Positions 7,834-17,525 of a stretch of DNA of 64,000 nucleotides are shown one piece after another (the stretch's first letter is position 1; each line of letters begins with the position of its first letter). The DNA lies in NCBI GenBank assembly GCA_017303995.1, contig JAFLBE010000014.1:21971-85970 (forward strand), read 5' to 3'. The position numbers and the translations under genes are program-made. The stretch is from Bacteroidota bacterium (GTDB taxonomy: Bacteria > Bacteroidota > JABWAT01). A model generated the notes under the pieces. That model ran no database searches, was not told the origin of the DNA, and was given only the letters and a program-made list of their open reading frames with translations.

Positions 7834-8997
7834 CTACGATTTCTCAGATCCGATCCCACTTAACGCAGTGAGTTTCAGTGGTGAATACCAGATTGCAGTT
7901 CCTACAATCAGAGAAATGGCAAATCCGTACGGAAGACCAAACGCCATAAGACCGCAGAGAATGGCGATAACAAATCCGCGTTTATCAGAAACCACATCTT
8001 TCACAAGTACGATGAGTGATAATCCTTCCACGACCAGAATGACACCCAGAACCGGCAACGGAAAAGCTTTAATAATTTCGTGAAATCCATTTCCGAAAAA
8101 AAGTCCGAACGAAACATACATCAACCCGTAAATGATCACCGATCCGCCCGTTCTTCCGCCAAACGTATAATGCCCAACCATCCCGCCTGCACCGTGACAG
8201 GAAGGAATTCCGCTGAAAAACGGAGAAACCAGATTCATCAGTGAATAAGTCGTCCCGATTTTTTTTACTGTGATATCAGTTCGTTCCGGGAAGTAGTCTG
8301 CAGAAACCTGTTTGGTTGCCAGAATGCTGTTGCCCAGCGAAAGCGGGATCTGCGGAAGAGCGAGAAGGACAAATCCGGTTGCAATATTTTCGATTGAAGG
8401 AATGAAAAAAACCGGAAAATTGATTCCAAAAGTAGCTGGCAAAACCGCTAGATCTATCTTGAAAATAAAAGCGTAAAGCATCCCCAACAGAATGACAAGA
8501 AGTGCGGCCGGGACTTTTTTCCTATCAATAAAGAGCAAGATAATCAGGAAGGAAAATCCGGCCAGAATATAACCGGGAAGATGATCTGCTGGAATGTATT
8601 CTTTAAAGGCAAGAAGTGACAAACTGATTCCTAGACCAAGCTGAATGCCCCGGATGACTGCTTTTGGAATAAAACGGGTGAGTTTGTCGAGAATTCCGGT
8701 GACAGACAAAATCAGCATGACCACACCGATTGCGAGACCGGCGCCCATGAGAACCGGACCCGCAATTTTCTGGGAGATAACCAGGGCAGCCATGGCTTTG
8801 AGTGGTTGAACCGGCATGGGCATCCGATAAAAATAGCCGGTAAAAATCTGCATCAGCCCAAAAATAATCAGGACACTGGGCGTGTGAAGTCCGGCGGCAA
8901 TAATCATGGCAACGATTAACGGAAAATCAGTCCCGATGTCACCAAAAGCACCCGAAAATTCCTGCCGGTTGAACCGGATTTTGGGAAGGGTTACCAC
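7834..8997 (-). CDS. Putative molybdate/sulfate transporter (MOT1-like, SulP superfamily)
   Basis: A 387-residue integral membrane protein with about ten to twelve hydrophobic helices and the N-terminal signature GAFGDIGTDFPLIVAM, characteristic of the MOT1 molybdate transporters. A second conserved motif, MPVQPLKAMAA, follows near residue 60, and SCHGAGGMVGHYTFGGRTGG lies around residues 265-285. There is no STAS domain. The start is GTG, directly abutting the TAA of the upstream pRiA4b gene, so the two are translationally coupled. The molybdenum-cofactor genes at 27-29 kb make molybdate the more likely substrate, but sulfate cannot be excluded. Confidence 0.8.
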   Translation of the reverse strand: MVTLPKIRFNRQEFSGAFGDIGTDFPLIVAMIIAAGLHTPSVLIIFGLMQIFTGYFYRMPMPVQPLKAMAALVISQKIAGPVLMGAGLAIGVVMLILSVTGILDKLTRFIPKAVIRGIQLGLGISLSLLAFKEYIPADHLPGYILAGFSFLIILLFIDRKKVPAALLVILLGMLYAFIFKIDLAVLPATFGINFPVFFIPSIENIATGFVLLALPQIPLSLGNSILATKQVSADYFPERTDITVKKIGTTYSLMNLVSPFFSGIPSCHGAGGMVGHYTFGGRTGGSVIIYGLMYVSFGLFFGNGFHEIIKAFPLPVLGVILVVEGLSLIVLVKDVVSDKRGFVIAILCGLMAFGLPYGFAISLIVGTAIWYSPLKLTALSGIGSEKS

Positions 8998-9594
8998 TTA
9001 ATCACTGAACGTACCGAAATCAGGTTCACGAAGAAATTCATTCACTTCATCCGGATCAAAATAAGCCGGATCAAACACATCACCCAGCCAGTCGATCAGG
9101 TCAGGATATTCTGGATGTTTCGGGTTTTTCAAAACCTTGCAAAGATCTTCATAGCCAGGAGCCCCGCCACAATCCTCCGGCGGACAGGCCATTTTTCCAT
9201 CGGTACAAACCGGATAAAAAACATCTGGCTTTAGAGGGATTACCTTTTCGAGAATGATGTCATGTTCCCAGCTGTCACCAAAATCATAGCTGTACAAAAG
9301 TTTGTCAGATTCAACCGAAATCAAATCTTTCAGAATGATTTTTCTGGAATCAGATTCACCCGTTGACATCCATTCATCATCGTCTCCTGATTCGGGAGCC
9401 GAATAATGAACTTTATCTTTAGTGAAATTGTGGTGATGAGAATTCGTCCAGCCCATGGTGGTCTGAATGATTTTATGAAGATCGTGAAGGGTAAGTTCAG
9501 CCGGAACGATAACTCGTCTCCAAACCGTCGGTTTTACATCCCGGAGTGTGACTTTAAACTGGTAACCCAATTGATTGCTGACCACAAGCTTCAT
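8998..9594 (-). CDS. pRiA4b ORF-3-like protein
   Basis: A 198-residue cytoplasmic protein of the pRiA4b ORF-3 family. Markers are the N-terminal strand and helix (YQFKVTLRDVKPTVWRRV, TLHDLHKIIQTTMGW, HHHNF), the central YSYDFGDSWEHDI, and the C-terminal ACPPEDCGGAPGY with two cysteines. The biochemical role of the family is unknown. I chose the ATG at 9594, with GAAGGA at the correct spacing, over a TTG five codons upstream. It lies 15 bases after the stop of the large sensor kinase gene and directly before the transporter gene, so all three probably form one operon. Confidence 0.85.
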   Translation of the reverse strand: MKLVVSNQLGYQFKVTLRDVKPTVWRRVIVPAELTLHDLHKIIQTTMGWTNSHHHNFTKDKVHYSAPESGDDDEWMSTGESDSRKIILKDLISVESDKLLYSYDFGDSWEHDIILEKVIPLKPDVFYPVCTDGKMACPPEDCGGAPGYEDLCKVLKNPKHPEYPDLIDWLGDVFDPAYFDPDEVNEFLREPDFGTFSD

Positions 9595-9609
9595 TTGAAA
9601 ATCCTTCAA

Positions 9610-12600
9610 TTAAACCGGAATAGAAACTGTCACGGTGGTTTCTTCTTTATGGATACTGTTCAGAGTAATCGTTCCGCCAAGTTGCTTCACCATGTTATAA
9701 GTTTCGTACATGCCCAGCCCGGTTCCCTGTCCGGTTTGTTTGGTCGTATAAAACGGTTCAAAAACCCTTGGAATTAAAGGTTTTGGGATGCCGGTTCCAT
9801 TATCACGGATTTCAAAGACAAGAAAACCTTCACTGCTGATACCGGCTTTGAAGACAACTTTCCCTTCACGGTTAACCAGTAAGCCTTCTTTTTGGGCTTC
9901 ATTAATGGCTTCTGCGGCATTATTCAAAATGTTGTAAAGGATAATTTTGATTTTCGGACCTTTGATGATCTGATCATCTGAAAGCGTAGATTCAAGCTGA
10001 AATTTGACTTCCGGGTGGCGGCTTTTAACAATTTCCAAAATGGATTGAAGTTGTTCACCTGCAGGGAATGCCCGATCAAATTCTTCGCTGGTCGAAAAAG
10101 CCGCCATTTTCTCTACTATAATCCGGATTCTTCTCACCCCTTCGAATATCGATTTCAACCCTCGGGAAAGGGAATTTGATCTTTCTCCAACAGGAAGAAC
10201 GCCAGCTGATTCCAGTTCAAGCTGTACCATTTCGGCGTTTAACTGAATGATGGTAAGCGGATTGTTGACCTCATGTGAAAGTCCGGCAGTGAGCTCACCC
10301 ATAGCGGCCATTTTTTCAGTCTGAATGAGTTGGGTGGTTTTTTCAGCAACCAGTTGCTCCAATTGGCGGTTCTGTTCTTTGAGCTGCCGGGTTCTGAAAA
10401 AGACATACAGAATGACACCTAAAACCACCAGAATGACATAGCTGAAATAGGCAACAAGCGATCGGTACCAGGGCGGATTAATTTGAAATGAAAAGGTTGC
10501 CGGATCACTCAGATTCCCCTGCGGATCACGGGCCTGAACTGAAAATGTATAATTTCCTTCCCTGAGATTGGTGTAATCCTTACTTTGTTCAGTTGTCCAG
10601 TCAGACCAGTTTGGCGTTTCACTCTTTGTGAGGCTGACCCGGTAAAAAACAGCAGATTTCTGATTGTAAACAGGTGAGGTAAAAAGAAACCTGAGAAAGA
10701 AATCACCATGATCAAGCACAGGTTTTTTGCCGTTAAAATAACGGCCGGCAATTACTGTTGAGCCATTGATGGTAACTTCTCTGATCAGTGCATGAAACGA
10801 AAAATTTCCTGGATTAATTGTTTCAGACTTGTACTTCAGTATGTATTCATCCAGAATAATCCAGGTTGTCTGATTCACATCTGAAAAAACCTGATTATAA
10901 TTTTTATCGTACGGATTAATGAATGGAATGGTGATGGTTTGAAATTTTTGGTTCTCATTCATATTCACAACAATACTTTCGTACCGCCGCCCATCACCGG
11001 TTTTTATCCAGAGGCAGTTATTTCCATCCAGATCAAAACGGTCAATCACCCGCATTTCTTCAGGCAAAAGGCGGTTGAGTTCTTCATACGGCTCAAAACG
11101 GGTGCCATTCCAGCGGTAAATTCCTTTCATGGTTCCGGCAATCAGTTCGTTTCCAACAGTAAACGGTAACACCAGCCTGAAATCAGGAAGTCCGTCTTCG
11201 GGCGTAAAGTGGTGGGCTGATTTCCAAGCCTGTTCAGCTGTGGTGCCATTCCAGCCATTTTCCACGGCAAATAAACCTGAAAACTTGGTGCCAATCCACA
11301 GTTTTCCATCAAACCCGGCAATCCCCGACATACTATGCTTGAAGGTTGATATTAATCCTTTATCCGACCAACCGGCGGCTGATTTTTCGAGAAGTCCGGG
11401 TCCGTAAAACCGGTTATTGTAAATCATGAGAGTTGGTTGCCCTGGAACCGGTTCAAAAATGTCGAGATCCTTTTCTGAAACGGGTTTTAATTCTTTCCCA
11501 TTCCAGACAAAGCCGCCGGTAGAACTTGAAACAAAAAGTTCATTGTTAAATTCACGTAAATCATTGAATATTCTGGGTTTACCAGAAATGTTGACTGCCA
11601 TGGGGAACAGATCGGCAGTTTTTGTGTTGGTTTCATCGAGCAGATATAACCCATCAGAGGTTACCGTGACCAGTTTTCCCTTAAATGGGATACTTTTTTT
11701 GATATTTCCAGAGAAACCTGAGGTTTTGTCATAAACCCGAAATGGCATCCCAAAAAAGATTCGGCTGATTCCGTTCTGATGGCCGATCCAGAGTCCGTTT
11801 TCCCGGTCAAGAAAGTTGAAAAGTCCGTAATTATCGGTTAGTCCGTTAGTTTCGTTGAAAATATTACAGACTTCACCTTTTGAGTTCACAATCAGAACAC
11901 CACTGAAAAAAGTCACAAAGACAAACTGATCAGAGCCGATCTTTCCGGCATCATAAATGTGACTTTTCTTTAAAAACTCAGAATCTTTTGATAAAATCGG
12001 ACGGGTGGATTTTCCATCGTAAATAAATAGGCCGTCATTACGGGAAACGACCATCATTTTCCCGTCTTCCATGGGGAGAAAACCATTTATTTTAAAATTG
12101 GCAACAGGTTCAGAACCCTGAAGAAAGTGAAGTGAGTCTTCCTTGATGGTGTAAAGACCCTGTGAGGAAATGCGAAAAACGGGTTCACCATTTACAATTG
12201 AAATGACATCAAACCGATCGACACCTGCCGGACGTTCAAAGACAGTAATTTTTCCATCCATCCACCTGAACAGATATTTGAAACTTCTGAAGTAAACGGC
12301 CGGACCGCAAACTCTGACTTCCCAGACTTCGCTGAAGTCGAGATATTTTTCGGGGATGAACGGGCGGAGTGACTGGTAAGTAAGTTCGCCGGCAGAATCG
12401 GGTTTCAATATGCCGAATTCGTTGGTAGCCGCCACATAAATCACATTTGATGAATCAATATCCAGCCAAAGCGGACTGATATTATCCTTCAGATGAATCA
12501 GATCCCAGGTTTGTCCGTCGTACTCCAAAACACCGTTCTGGTTGGCGAGGTAAACAATTCCCTGCCGGTTCTGGATGACACACCAGTTCTGCCTGCCGGA

Positions 12601-12714
12601 AAAATATTGTGAAAATTTGATATTCTGGATGAAGGGTTTTCCGCCAAAATCAGGGTGCTGACCGTTTGCCTGAACGGAAAAAACCGCAGCGAGAATATAA
12701 AGTAAGTATTTCAT
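9610..12714 (-). CDS. Two-component propeller sensor histidine kinase (Y_Y_Y type)
   Basis: A 1034-residue membrane kinase. A signal peptide (KYLLYILAAVFSVQANG) is followed by a long periplasmic beta-propeller region (about 25-650) with repeats such as GLWIGHQNGISRI and KLWIGTKFSGLFAVENG, a Y_Y_Y domain near 670-745 (YTFSVQARDPQGNLSD), one membrane helix (about 755-775), a short coiled coil (RQLKEQNRQLEQLVAEKT), a HisKA domain with H814 (GLSHEVNNPLT), and an HATPase domain (NILNNAAEAIN, DNGTGIP, GTGLGMYETYNMV). There is no receiver or DNA-binding domain, unlike the hybrid regulators of polysaccharide loci in Bacteroides. The ATG at 12714 starts the signal peptide. Confidence 0.93.
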   Translation of the reverse strand: MKYLLYILAAVFSVQANGQHPDFGGKPFIQNIKFSQYFSGRQNWCVIQNRQGIVYLANQNGVLEYDGQTWDLIHLKDNISPLWLDIDSSNVIYVAATNEFGILKPDSAGELTYQSLRPFIPEKYLDFSEVWEVRVCGPAVYFRSFKYLFRWMDGKITVFERPAGVDRFDVISIVNGEPVFRISSQGLYTIKEDSLHFLQGSEPVANFKINGFLPMEDGKMMVVSRNDGLFIYDGKSTRPILSKDSEFLKKSHIYDAGKIGSDQFVFVTFFSGVLIVNSKGEVCNIFNETNGLTDNYGLFNFLDRENGLWIGHQNGISRIFFGMPFRVYDKTSGFSGNIKKSIPFKGKLVTVTSDGLYLLDETNTKTADLFPMAVNISGKPRIFNDLREFNNELFVSSSTGGFVWNGKELKPVSEKDLDIFEPVPGQPTLMIYNNRFYGPGLLEKSAAGWSDKGLISTFKHSMSGIAGFDGKLWIGTKFSGLFAVENGWNGTTAEQAWKSAHHFTPEDGLPDFRLVLPFTVGNELIAGTMKGIYRWNGTRFEPYEELNRLLPEEMRVIDRFDLDGNNCLWIKTGDGRRYESIVVNMNENQKFQTITIPFINPYDKNYNQVFSDVNQTTWIILDEYILKYKSETINPGNFSFHALIREVTINGSTVIAGRYFNGKKPVLDHGDFFLRFLFTSPVYNQKSAVFYRVSLTKSETPNWSDWTTEQSKDYTNLREGNYTFSVQARDPQGNLSDPATFSFQINPPWYRSLVAYFSYVILVVLGVILYVFFRTRQLKEQNRQLEQLVAEKTTQLIQTEKMAAMGELTAGLSHEVNNPLTIIQLNAEMVQLELESAGVLPVGERSNSLSRGLKSIFEGVRRIRIIVEKMAAFSTSEEFDRAFPAGEQLQSILEIVKSRHPEVKFQLESTLSDDQIIKGPKIKIILYNILNNAAEAINEAQKEGLLVNREGKVVFKAGISSEGFLVFEIRDNGTGIPKPLIPRVFEPFYTTKQTGQGTGLGMYETYNMVKQLGGTITLNSIHKEETTVTVSIPV

Positions 12715-12862
12715 ACTGTTAAGGTACAATCAGACAGGTGAAAATCAAAAAAAGTGAAGAAAGGAAGGGGAATTTGCAGGTGGGGATTAATGATAAAATA
12801 ATGGAACCGGGGAAAATGGTGAGATTTTCCCCAATCCAATTTGATCAAATATTCATGGCAGG

Positions 12863-15103
12863 TTAGAATTTTGCAGTAACGCCAACAATTGGCATGATCC
12901 CAAAATCCAATTTTGGCGTTTTGATGATTGTGCCCGAATCGTCGGCCTTGAAGGAATAAGAAGTAATGTTGTCACGATTGTAAACATTCCACAAATCCAG
13001 ATAGGCGGTTAAAGACCAGCCACTGAAATTGACCTGTTTATCAACCCGTACATCGATTTTGTGATAATCTGGATATCTTGCTGAATTTTTGGGTCCGTCA
13101 ACCAGATAATACTTGCCATTTTTCTGTAAAACACCAGAAACCGGCGTGTAAGGATTCCCTGAAGCATACTGAAATTTTGCCCCGATCTGCCAGCCATCTC
13201 CAATTTCCATTCCGGCAAGCAGATTGATGATGTGCGGACGGTCGAATTCAAAAGCATACTCGGGAAGCGACGTGTTATCCTGGCGTTTTGACACAGAATA
13301 CGAATAGGACGCACTCCCTGAAATTCCGCCGGTGAATTTCTTTTGAAGCGAAAATTCAATTCCCTGAGCATATCCGTTTCCTGAATTCAGCAATAAATTT
13401 GAACTGTCTGGGGCAACAATCACATTTGAAAGATCTTTATAATATGCTTCAACCGTCAGACGGGTATCATCTGCCAGCCGGTGTTCAATACCCGCAACAT
13501 AATGAATTGCGGTGCTGTACTTTAAGTTGAGATTTCTTGGGTCGGGTGAGATTTGATAGCTTGCCGGTGATTGAATATACTTTCCCCAGGCAAAATTGAG
13601 AGCTGTTGATTCGAGAAATCGCCATGAAAGTGACAATCTTGGGCTGAAGCTTCCCTGATTTATCAGAGCAAAATGATCATAGCGCAACCCGGCTGAAAGC
13701 GTCAGCGGGTCGAAAATCCGATAGGTTGACTGAAGGAAAACCGCAGTTTTTGTGGTTGCATCCGGGCGGAATGAAATGGTTGTTGCCGGAATAATGGTTC
13801 CGGTTCGGGTGGTGTCTTCGGGTGTCCAGGAAATGTTTTTTGAATCAATTGACTTTCCAAGTGCCCCGATCTTAAGATCAAGAATAGAAGAAACCTGATA
13901 AGTTAACTCTGACTTCAAAGTCAGTTCGTTCTCCAGAATATCTTCACCCCGCAAGGTATGGTCAGACTGAGTTCCCTGATTGGTCGTCCACCCGTTTCCG
14001 GTATGAGATAACGTGGTCATTAAAAATGCTTTGTCTGAAAGGAGCAACCGCCAGTTGACACCGAAAGCAGAACCGAAATCATCCCTGACGAGATAATCAT
14101 ATTTGCTGTTGCCGGCTGATTCTTTGGTTGTACCGATCCGGTCGATCTGATCAATATAATAAAATCCCACAAAGCTGAGCCGGTTATTCACATTGATGTC
14201 GTAGGTGATTTTTCCGACGGCGTCATAATAACGGGGTGCAGCCGGCCGGTCCATGATGGAAGTCAGAATGTCAAGAAATCCTCGTCGGACGGATAGAATC
14301 ATCGAACTGTTGCCAATGAGCGGACCGTCAATCATCGCACCAAATCCGCCAATGTTCAGATTGACATCAGAGTTGTACACTTCTTTATTTCCGTCCTGGA
14401 TTTTCATATCAAAAACGGAAGACATTTTATCACCGAATTTGGCAGGAAATCCACCAGAAAGAAAATCAACTTTTTCAAGCAGAGCTGGATTCACAATGCT
14501 GATAATTCCCATCGATTCGCCGGTTCTTGCAAAGTGAATCGGATTGTAAATTTCAATATTATCAAGCAGGGTCAGATTTTCATCCGGACTTCCGCCCCGT
14601 ACAATCAACTGGGCACTTTTCCCGCCGGCAGTTGCAACACCTGGCATAGATTGCATCACCCTGAAAATATCTTCTGCCGAACCTGGTGAACGGCGGATTT
14701 CTTCGGGTGTGAGTGATCTAATGCTGACAACATTATCGGCAGGTTTTGCAAAGTAATCACTCTCAACACTGATTTCTTCGATGGATAATGATGAGGTTTT
14801 CAGTTCAAACGTAACCTTTTTGTTCCTGAGCGGATTTACAATGACGTCTGTACTCGTGGTACTTTCATATCCCAGAAAAGATGACTTCACGCTGTACTTT
14901 CCTGCCGGTACATTTTTAATGACATAATACCCGTTATCGTTACAGGCAGCTCCCATTGAAGTCCCCATAATGATAACATTTGCACCGGGCAAAGGTTGTT
15001 TGGTTATCACATCCCTGACTTCACCGGAAATTGAACCTGTGCCGGTTTGGGAATAAATAGCTGAGGGGAAAAGAAGTAAAAGAAGGATGGATAAACGAAG
15101 CAT
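12863..15103 (-). CDS. TonB-dependent receptor with carboxypeptidase-like N-domain
   Basis: A 746-residue outer-membrane receptor. The signal peptide ends at about IYSQ (19). A carboxypeptidase-regulatory-like domain (about 22-108) has GSISGEVRDVITKQPLPGANV and NVPAGKYSVKSSFLGY. The plug domain (about 125-240) has RVMQSMPGVATAGGKSAQ and VRGGSPDENLTLLDNIEIY. The rest is the 22-strand barrel, ending VGVTAKF. No SusD partner is next to it, so glycan uptake is not implied. Such isolated receptors often take up metal chelates or other small ligands. The substrate is unknown. The gene stands alone between the propeller kinase and the SMP-30 lipoprotein gene, all on one strand. Confidence 0.93.
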   Translation of the reverse strand: MLRLSILLLLLFPSAIYSQTGTGSISGEVRDVITKQPLPGANVIIMGTSMGAACNDNGYYVIKNVPAGKYSVKSSFLGYESTTSTDVIVNPLRNKKVTFELKTSSLSIEEISVESDYFAKPADNVVSIRSLTPEEIRRSPGSAEDIFRVMQSMPGVATAGGKSAQLIVRGGSPDENLTLLDNIEIYNPIHFARTGESMGIISIVNPALLEKVDFLSGGFPAKFGDKMSSVFDMKIQDGNKEVYNSDVNLNIGGFGAMIDGPLIGNSSMILSVRRGFLDILTSIMDRPAAPRYYDAVGKITYDINVNNRLSFVGFYYIDQIDRIGTTKESAGNSKYDYLVRDDFGSAFGVNWRLLLSDKAFLMTTLSHTGNGWTTNQGTQSDHTLRGEDILENELTLKSELTYQVSSILDLKIGALGKSIDSKNISWTPEDTTRTGTIIPATTISFRPDATTKTAVFLQSTYRIFDPLTLSAGLRYDHFALINQGSFSPRLSLSWRFLESTALNFAWGKYIQSPASYQISPDPRNLNLKYSTAIHYVAGIEHRLADDTRLTVEAYYKDLSNVIVAPDSSNLLLNSGNGYAQGIEFSLQKKFTGGISGSASYSYSVSKRQDNTSLPEYAFEFDRPHIINLLAGMEIGDGWQIGAKFQYASGNPYTPVSGVLQKNGKYYLVDGPKNSARYPDYHKIDVRVDKQVNFSGWSLTAYLDLWNVYNRDNITSYSFKADDSGTIIKTPKLDFGIMPIVGVTAKF

Positions 15104-15290
15104 AAAGAAATCTTTCCAAATGACGAAACATGATTTAATGTCACTTGGAGCACGGATTCTTAAAAAAGAGTCAAATGTCTAAAGTTGAAATCCGGTTAGA
15201 TTAAATATTGTATGAGCCAAAAATGCCGAAAAAGGTCTTTTATTCGTCATTTTGGCTCAAATCAGCGAGAAAAAATAAATTTGAAAGAAT

Positions 15291-16214
15291 TCACTTCCCT
15301 AAAATCTTCAAGCCTTTTACACCCGGTAATTTCAGTTTGAACAAACCCCCGGGTGTGTCCCCTTCACCGCCTATTGCACCGGTGATAACCAGTTCATTCA
15401 TCAGTTCACCGGTAAAAGCAACATTGCTTGTGGTCAGATTTCCGGCAGGATAAGAGTTGAGCAATTCCCCATCGGGACTGATCACCTGAACGGTTTTCAT
15501 GCCCCAGTGCGCAATGTAAATATTCCCTTTTTCGTCGAGACAAAGTCCGTCAGGGTAGTTACCGATCTGATCGCCTGTTTTATTTGGCAGATAAGCCAGA
15601 ACCGATTGATTTTTTACAACTCCGGGTGAGACGACCTCAAAAGTTAAAATCCGGTTCCGGTTAGCTTCGCCTACGATCAGAGTTTTTCCTCCGGGAAGTA
15701 AAATCACGCCATTCGGGAAAGCGAATCCATCGGCAACCAAATGGGTTTTTCCATCCTTGTCGACATAATGAACCGTTCCGATGGGGTTTTTCTCATCACT
15801 TCCACCCGGATCAGTGAAATAAAATCCGCCATTGTCCAGATCGAGGGACAGATCGTTGGGTGAGCGGAGAGGAACCGAATCACACTCCGTTGAAACCGAC
15901 CGGATGAGCGATCCATTTTTATCGAGCAGATCAACTGATTTTGCAGCACAAACGAGGTGATTTCCGTCTGGAAGGATTTTGTGTCCGTTCGGACCCGGGA
16001 TTTTCGCCCAGAGAACCGGTTTATTGTCGGTGCCGAATTTATAAATTTCGCCGGTTTTGGTTACTGAGGCGTACCCGTTTCCATCCTGATCAAAAACAAT
16101 TCCTTCGCAATAGGCTGGCAGTTCGGCCAGTTTTTCGGGAGAAACTGAACTTGAAGAGGGAAGACCGGAACAGGCTGAGAGCAGAAGGAAAGGAAGGATG
16201 TTTTGGATGTTCAT
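15291..16214 (-). CDS. SMP-30/gluconolactonase-type lipoprotein
   Basis: A 307-residue six-bladed propeller enzyme of the SMP-30/gluconolactonase/LRE family. The start is a lipoprotein signal with lipobox LLSAC (lipidated C15). Metal-site residues of the family are visible: E37 in YCEGIVFD, the Asn of SPNDLSLD and the Asp of YPDGLCLD. It is therefore probably a calcium-dependent lactone or ester hydrolase facing the periplasm or cell surface, though the substrate is unknown. The ATG is confirmed by the signal peptide. A stretch of about 190 bases separates it from the TonB receptor start downstream; I see nothing in it. Confidence 0.85.
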   Translation of the reverse strand: MNIQNILPFLLLSACSGLPSSSSVSPEKLAELPAYCEGIVFDQDGNGYASVTKTGEIYKFGTDNKPVLWAKIPGPNGHKILPDGNHLVCAAKSVDLLDKNGSLIRSVSTECDSVPLRSPNDLSLDLDNGGFYFTDPGGSDEKNPIGTVHYVDKDGKTHLVADGFAFPNGVILLPGGKTLIVGEANRNRILTFEVVSPGVVKNQSVLAYLPNKTGDQIGNYPDGLCLDEKGNIYIAHWGMKTVQVISPDGELLNSYPAGNLTTSNVAFTGELMNELVITGAIGGEGDTPGGLFKLKLPGVKGLKILGK

Positions 16215-16399
16215 GGTGATTTCCTGATTTTGACTTTGATTTGCCCATTATAGTGAATTGGTTTGAAAAAATCCTTTAAAAAGCCATTTGAAGGAAAATC
16301 AATTCCCCTTTTCGGGTGATGATTCTTTTGCATTTTCTCCGGAATTTTGAAAGTGTGAGAACTTTATTTGGTCAGCTCGTTGAAAATTCAGGAGGATTT

Positions 16400-17140
16400 A
16401 TGCAAGGTAAAATGGGAATAATGGTCATCGTTCTGGCTGGACTGGTCTTTTCCTGCTCAGACAACTCAACTGACGGCGGTGCAAAAAATGATCCCGGCAC
16501 ACAACCGGCAGATCTGCCCTCATCCGGATTGGTAGCCTGGTATCCGCTTGACGGAAATGCGGTCGATGGATCGTCAAACAAAAATGACGGAACGATCGGT
16601 GGCGGAAGTCCGGCTGCAGCTCCAAACCGGAAAGGAACTGCAGGTAAAGCAACCGTTTTCAACGGAACAACAGATTATTTCACCATCCCAACGTCTTCGT
16701 CTCTCGAATCACCCGATACAGCTTTAACACTTGCTGTTTGGGTGAATACAAATGCCCTTGCTTCAATCTGGGCATCCCCTTTGGCAAAATCGAATACCTC
16801 TGCTGAAGCTCTTTACAGAATCGGGTACAGTCCGTATTCCGCCTATGGCGTGTTTAATGGCATGACTCTCACCTTTAGCGGAACAATTGAAATTAAGTCC
16901 TGGGTTTTTCTTGCTATCACGTACTCAAAAGCATTCGGGAAAATGGTTTTCTACAGGAACGGCGAAAAATTTGGCGAAGTTGCAGGAAACATTACCCCCG
17001 GAACAGATAAAAAAGGTAACCTTGAAATTGGCAGAGATACACCTTATGCCACAGAATATTTTAACGGCTCAATAGATGATCTTCGTATTTACAACCGTGC
17101 ACTGACTCCCGAAGAAATTAAAAAACTGTACGGAGAGTGA
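16400..17140 (+). CDS. LamG-domain lipoprotein
   Basis: A 246-residue secreted protein. The ATG at 16400 sits after a strong GGAGG and begins a lipoprotein signal (LAGLVFSCSDN, lipidated cysteine about 19). After a short linker, a concanavalin-like LamG domain (about 45-245) opens with SGLVAWYPLDGNAVDGSSN and closes with IDDLRIYNRALTPEEIKKLYG, both typical of this family. The domain probably binds sugars or other surface ligands. The longer reading frame with a GTG at 16316 would place about 28 residues before the signal and is rejected. Confidence 0.88.
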   Translation: MQGKMGIMVIVLAGLVFSCSDNSTDGGAKNDPGTQPADLPSSGLVAWYPLDGNAVDGSSNKNDGTIGGGSPAAAPNRKGTAGKATVFNGTTDYFTIPTSSSLESPDTALTLAVWVNTNALASIWASPLAKSNTSAEALYRIGYSPYSAYGVFNGMTLTFSGTIEIKSWVFLAITYSKAFGKMVFYRNGEKFGEVAGNITPGTDKKGNLEIGRDTPYATEYFNGSIDDLRIYNRALTPEEIKKLYGE

Positions 17141-17525
17141 AGATAGTAAATTGTCAGAATCAGGATTTTCAGAATCGGGAGATTTTCAGGATGGGAATGA
17201 CAAATCCTATTTAACTTTGGATCCTGTAATTCCAGTTTATGGTTTTTGATGTTTGTTTTTCATCCTGTTAATCCTATAAATCCTGATTCAGGCAGGGGTA
17301 TTCATTTTTTCCGATTGCCGTCTGCTTTTTACAATCCGGCCACTGACGGATAGCTGACGGTTAATTTGGAATCAAAAAAAATTGGGTTTTAACCCAAAAT
17401 CCTGTCAAAATGCCACGAAACCCTGAGGATCCTTTCCCACCATTCCTTCACCTCTGCTTGTTATTCATTCCCGTAAAAGATAGATTTGCAATTGTTAATC
17501 AAAACAAAATCTACCCGGGAATTTC
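17141..17525. other. Non-coding gap with dispersed repeat fragments
   Basis: No gene is seen in this 385-base gap. It carries fragments of short dispersed repeats, including a TCCTGTTAATCCTATAAATCCTG-like tract near 17256-17285 and the module described separately at 17314-17402. Confidence 0.6.
17314..17402 (-). repeat. Dispersed module also found at 50237-50298
   Basis: This stretch contains ATTGCCGTCTGC, a CTGACGG element and the palindrome TTGGGTTTTAACCCAA (17382-17397). The same three elements occur in reverse order and orientation at 50237-50298. The copy here is degenerate, with insertions between the CTGC and CTGACGG parts. Confidence 0.7.

Noticed and set aside
9610..12729. TTG start for the propeller kinase
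   Set aside because: An ATG five codons later begins a clean signal peptide.
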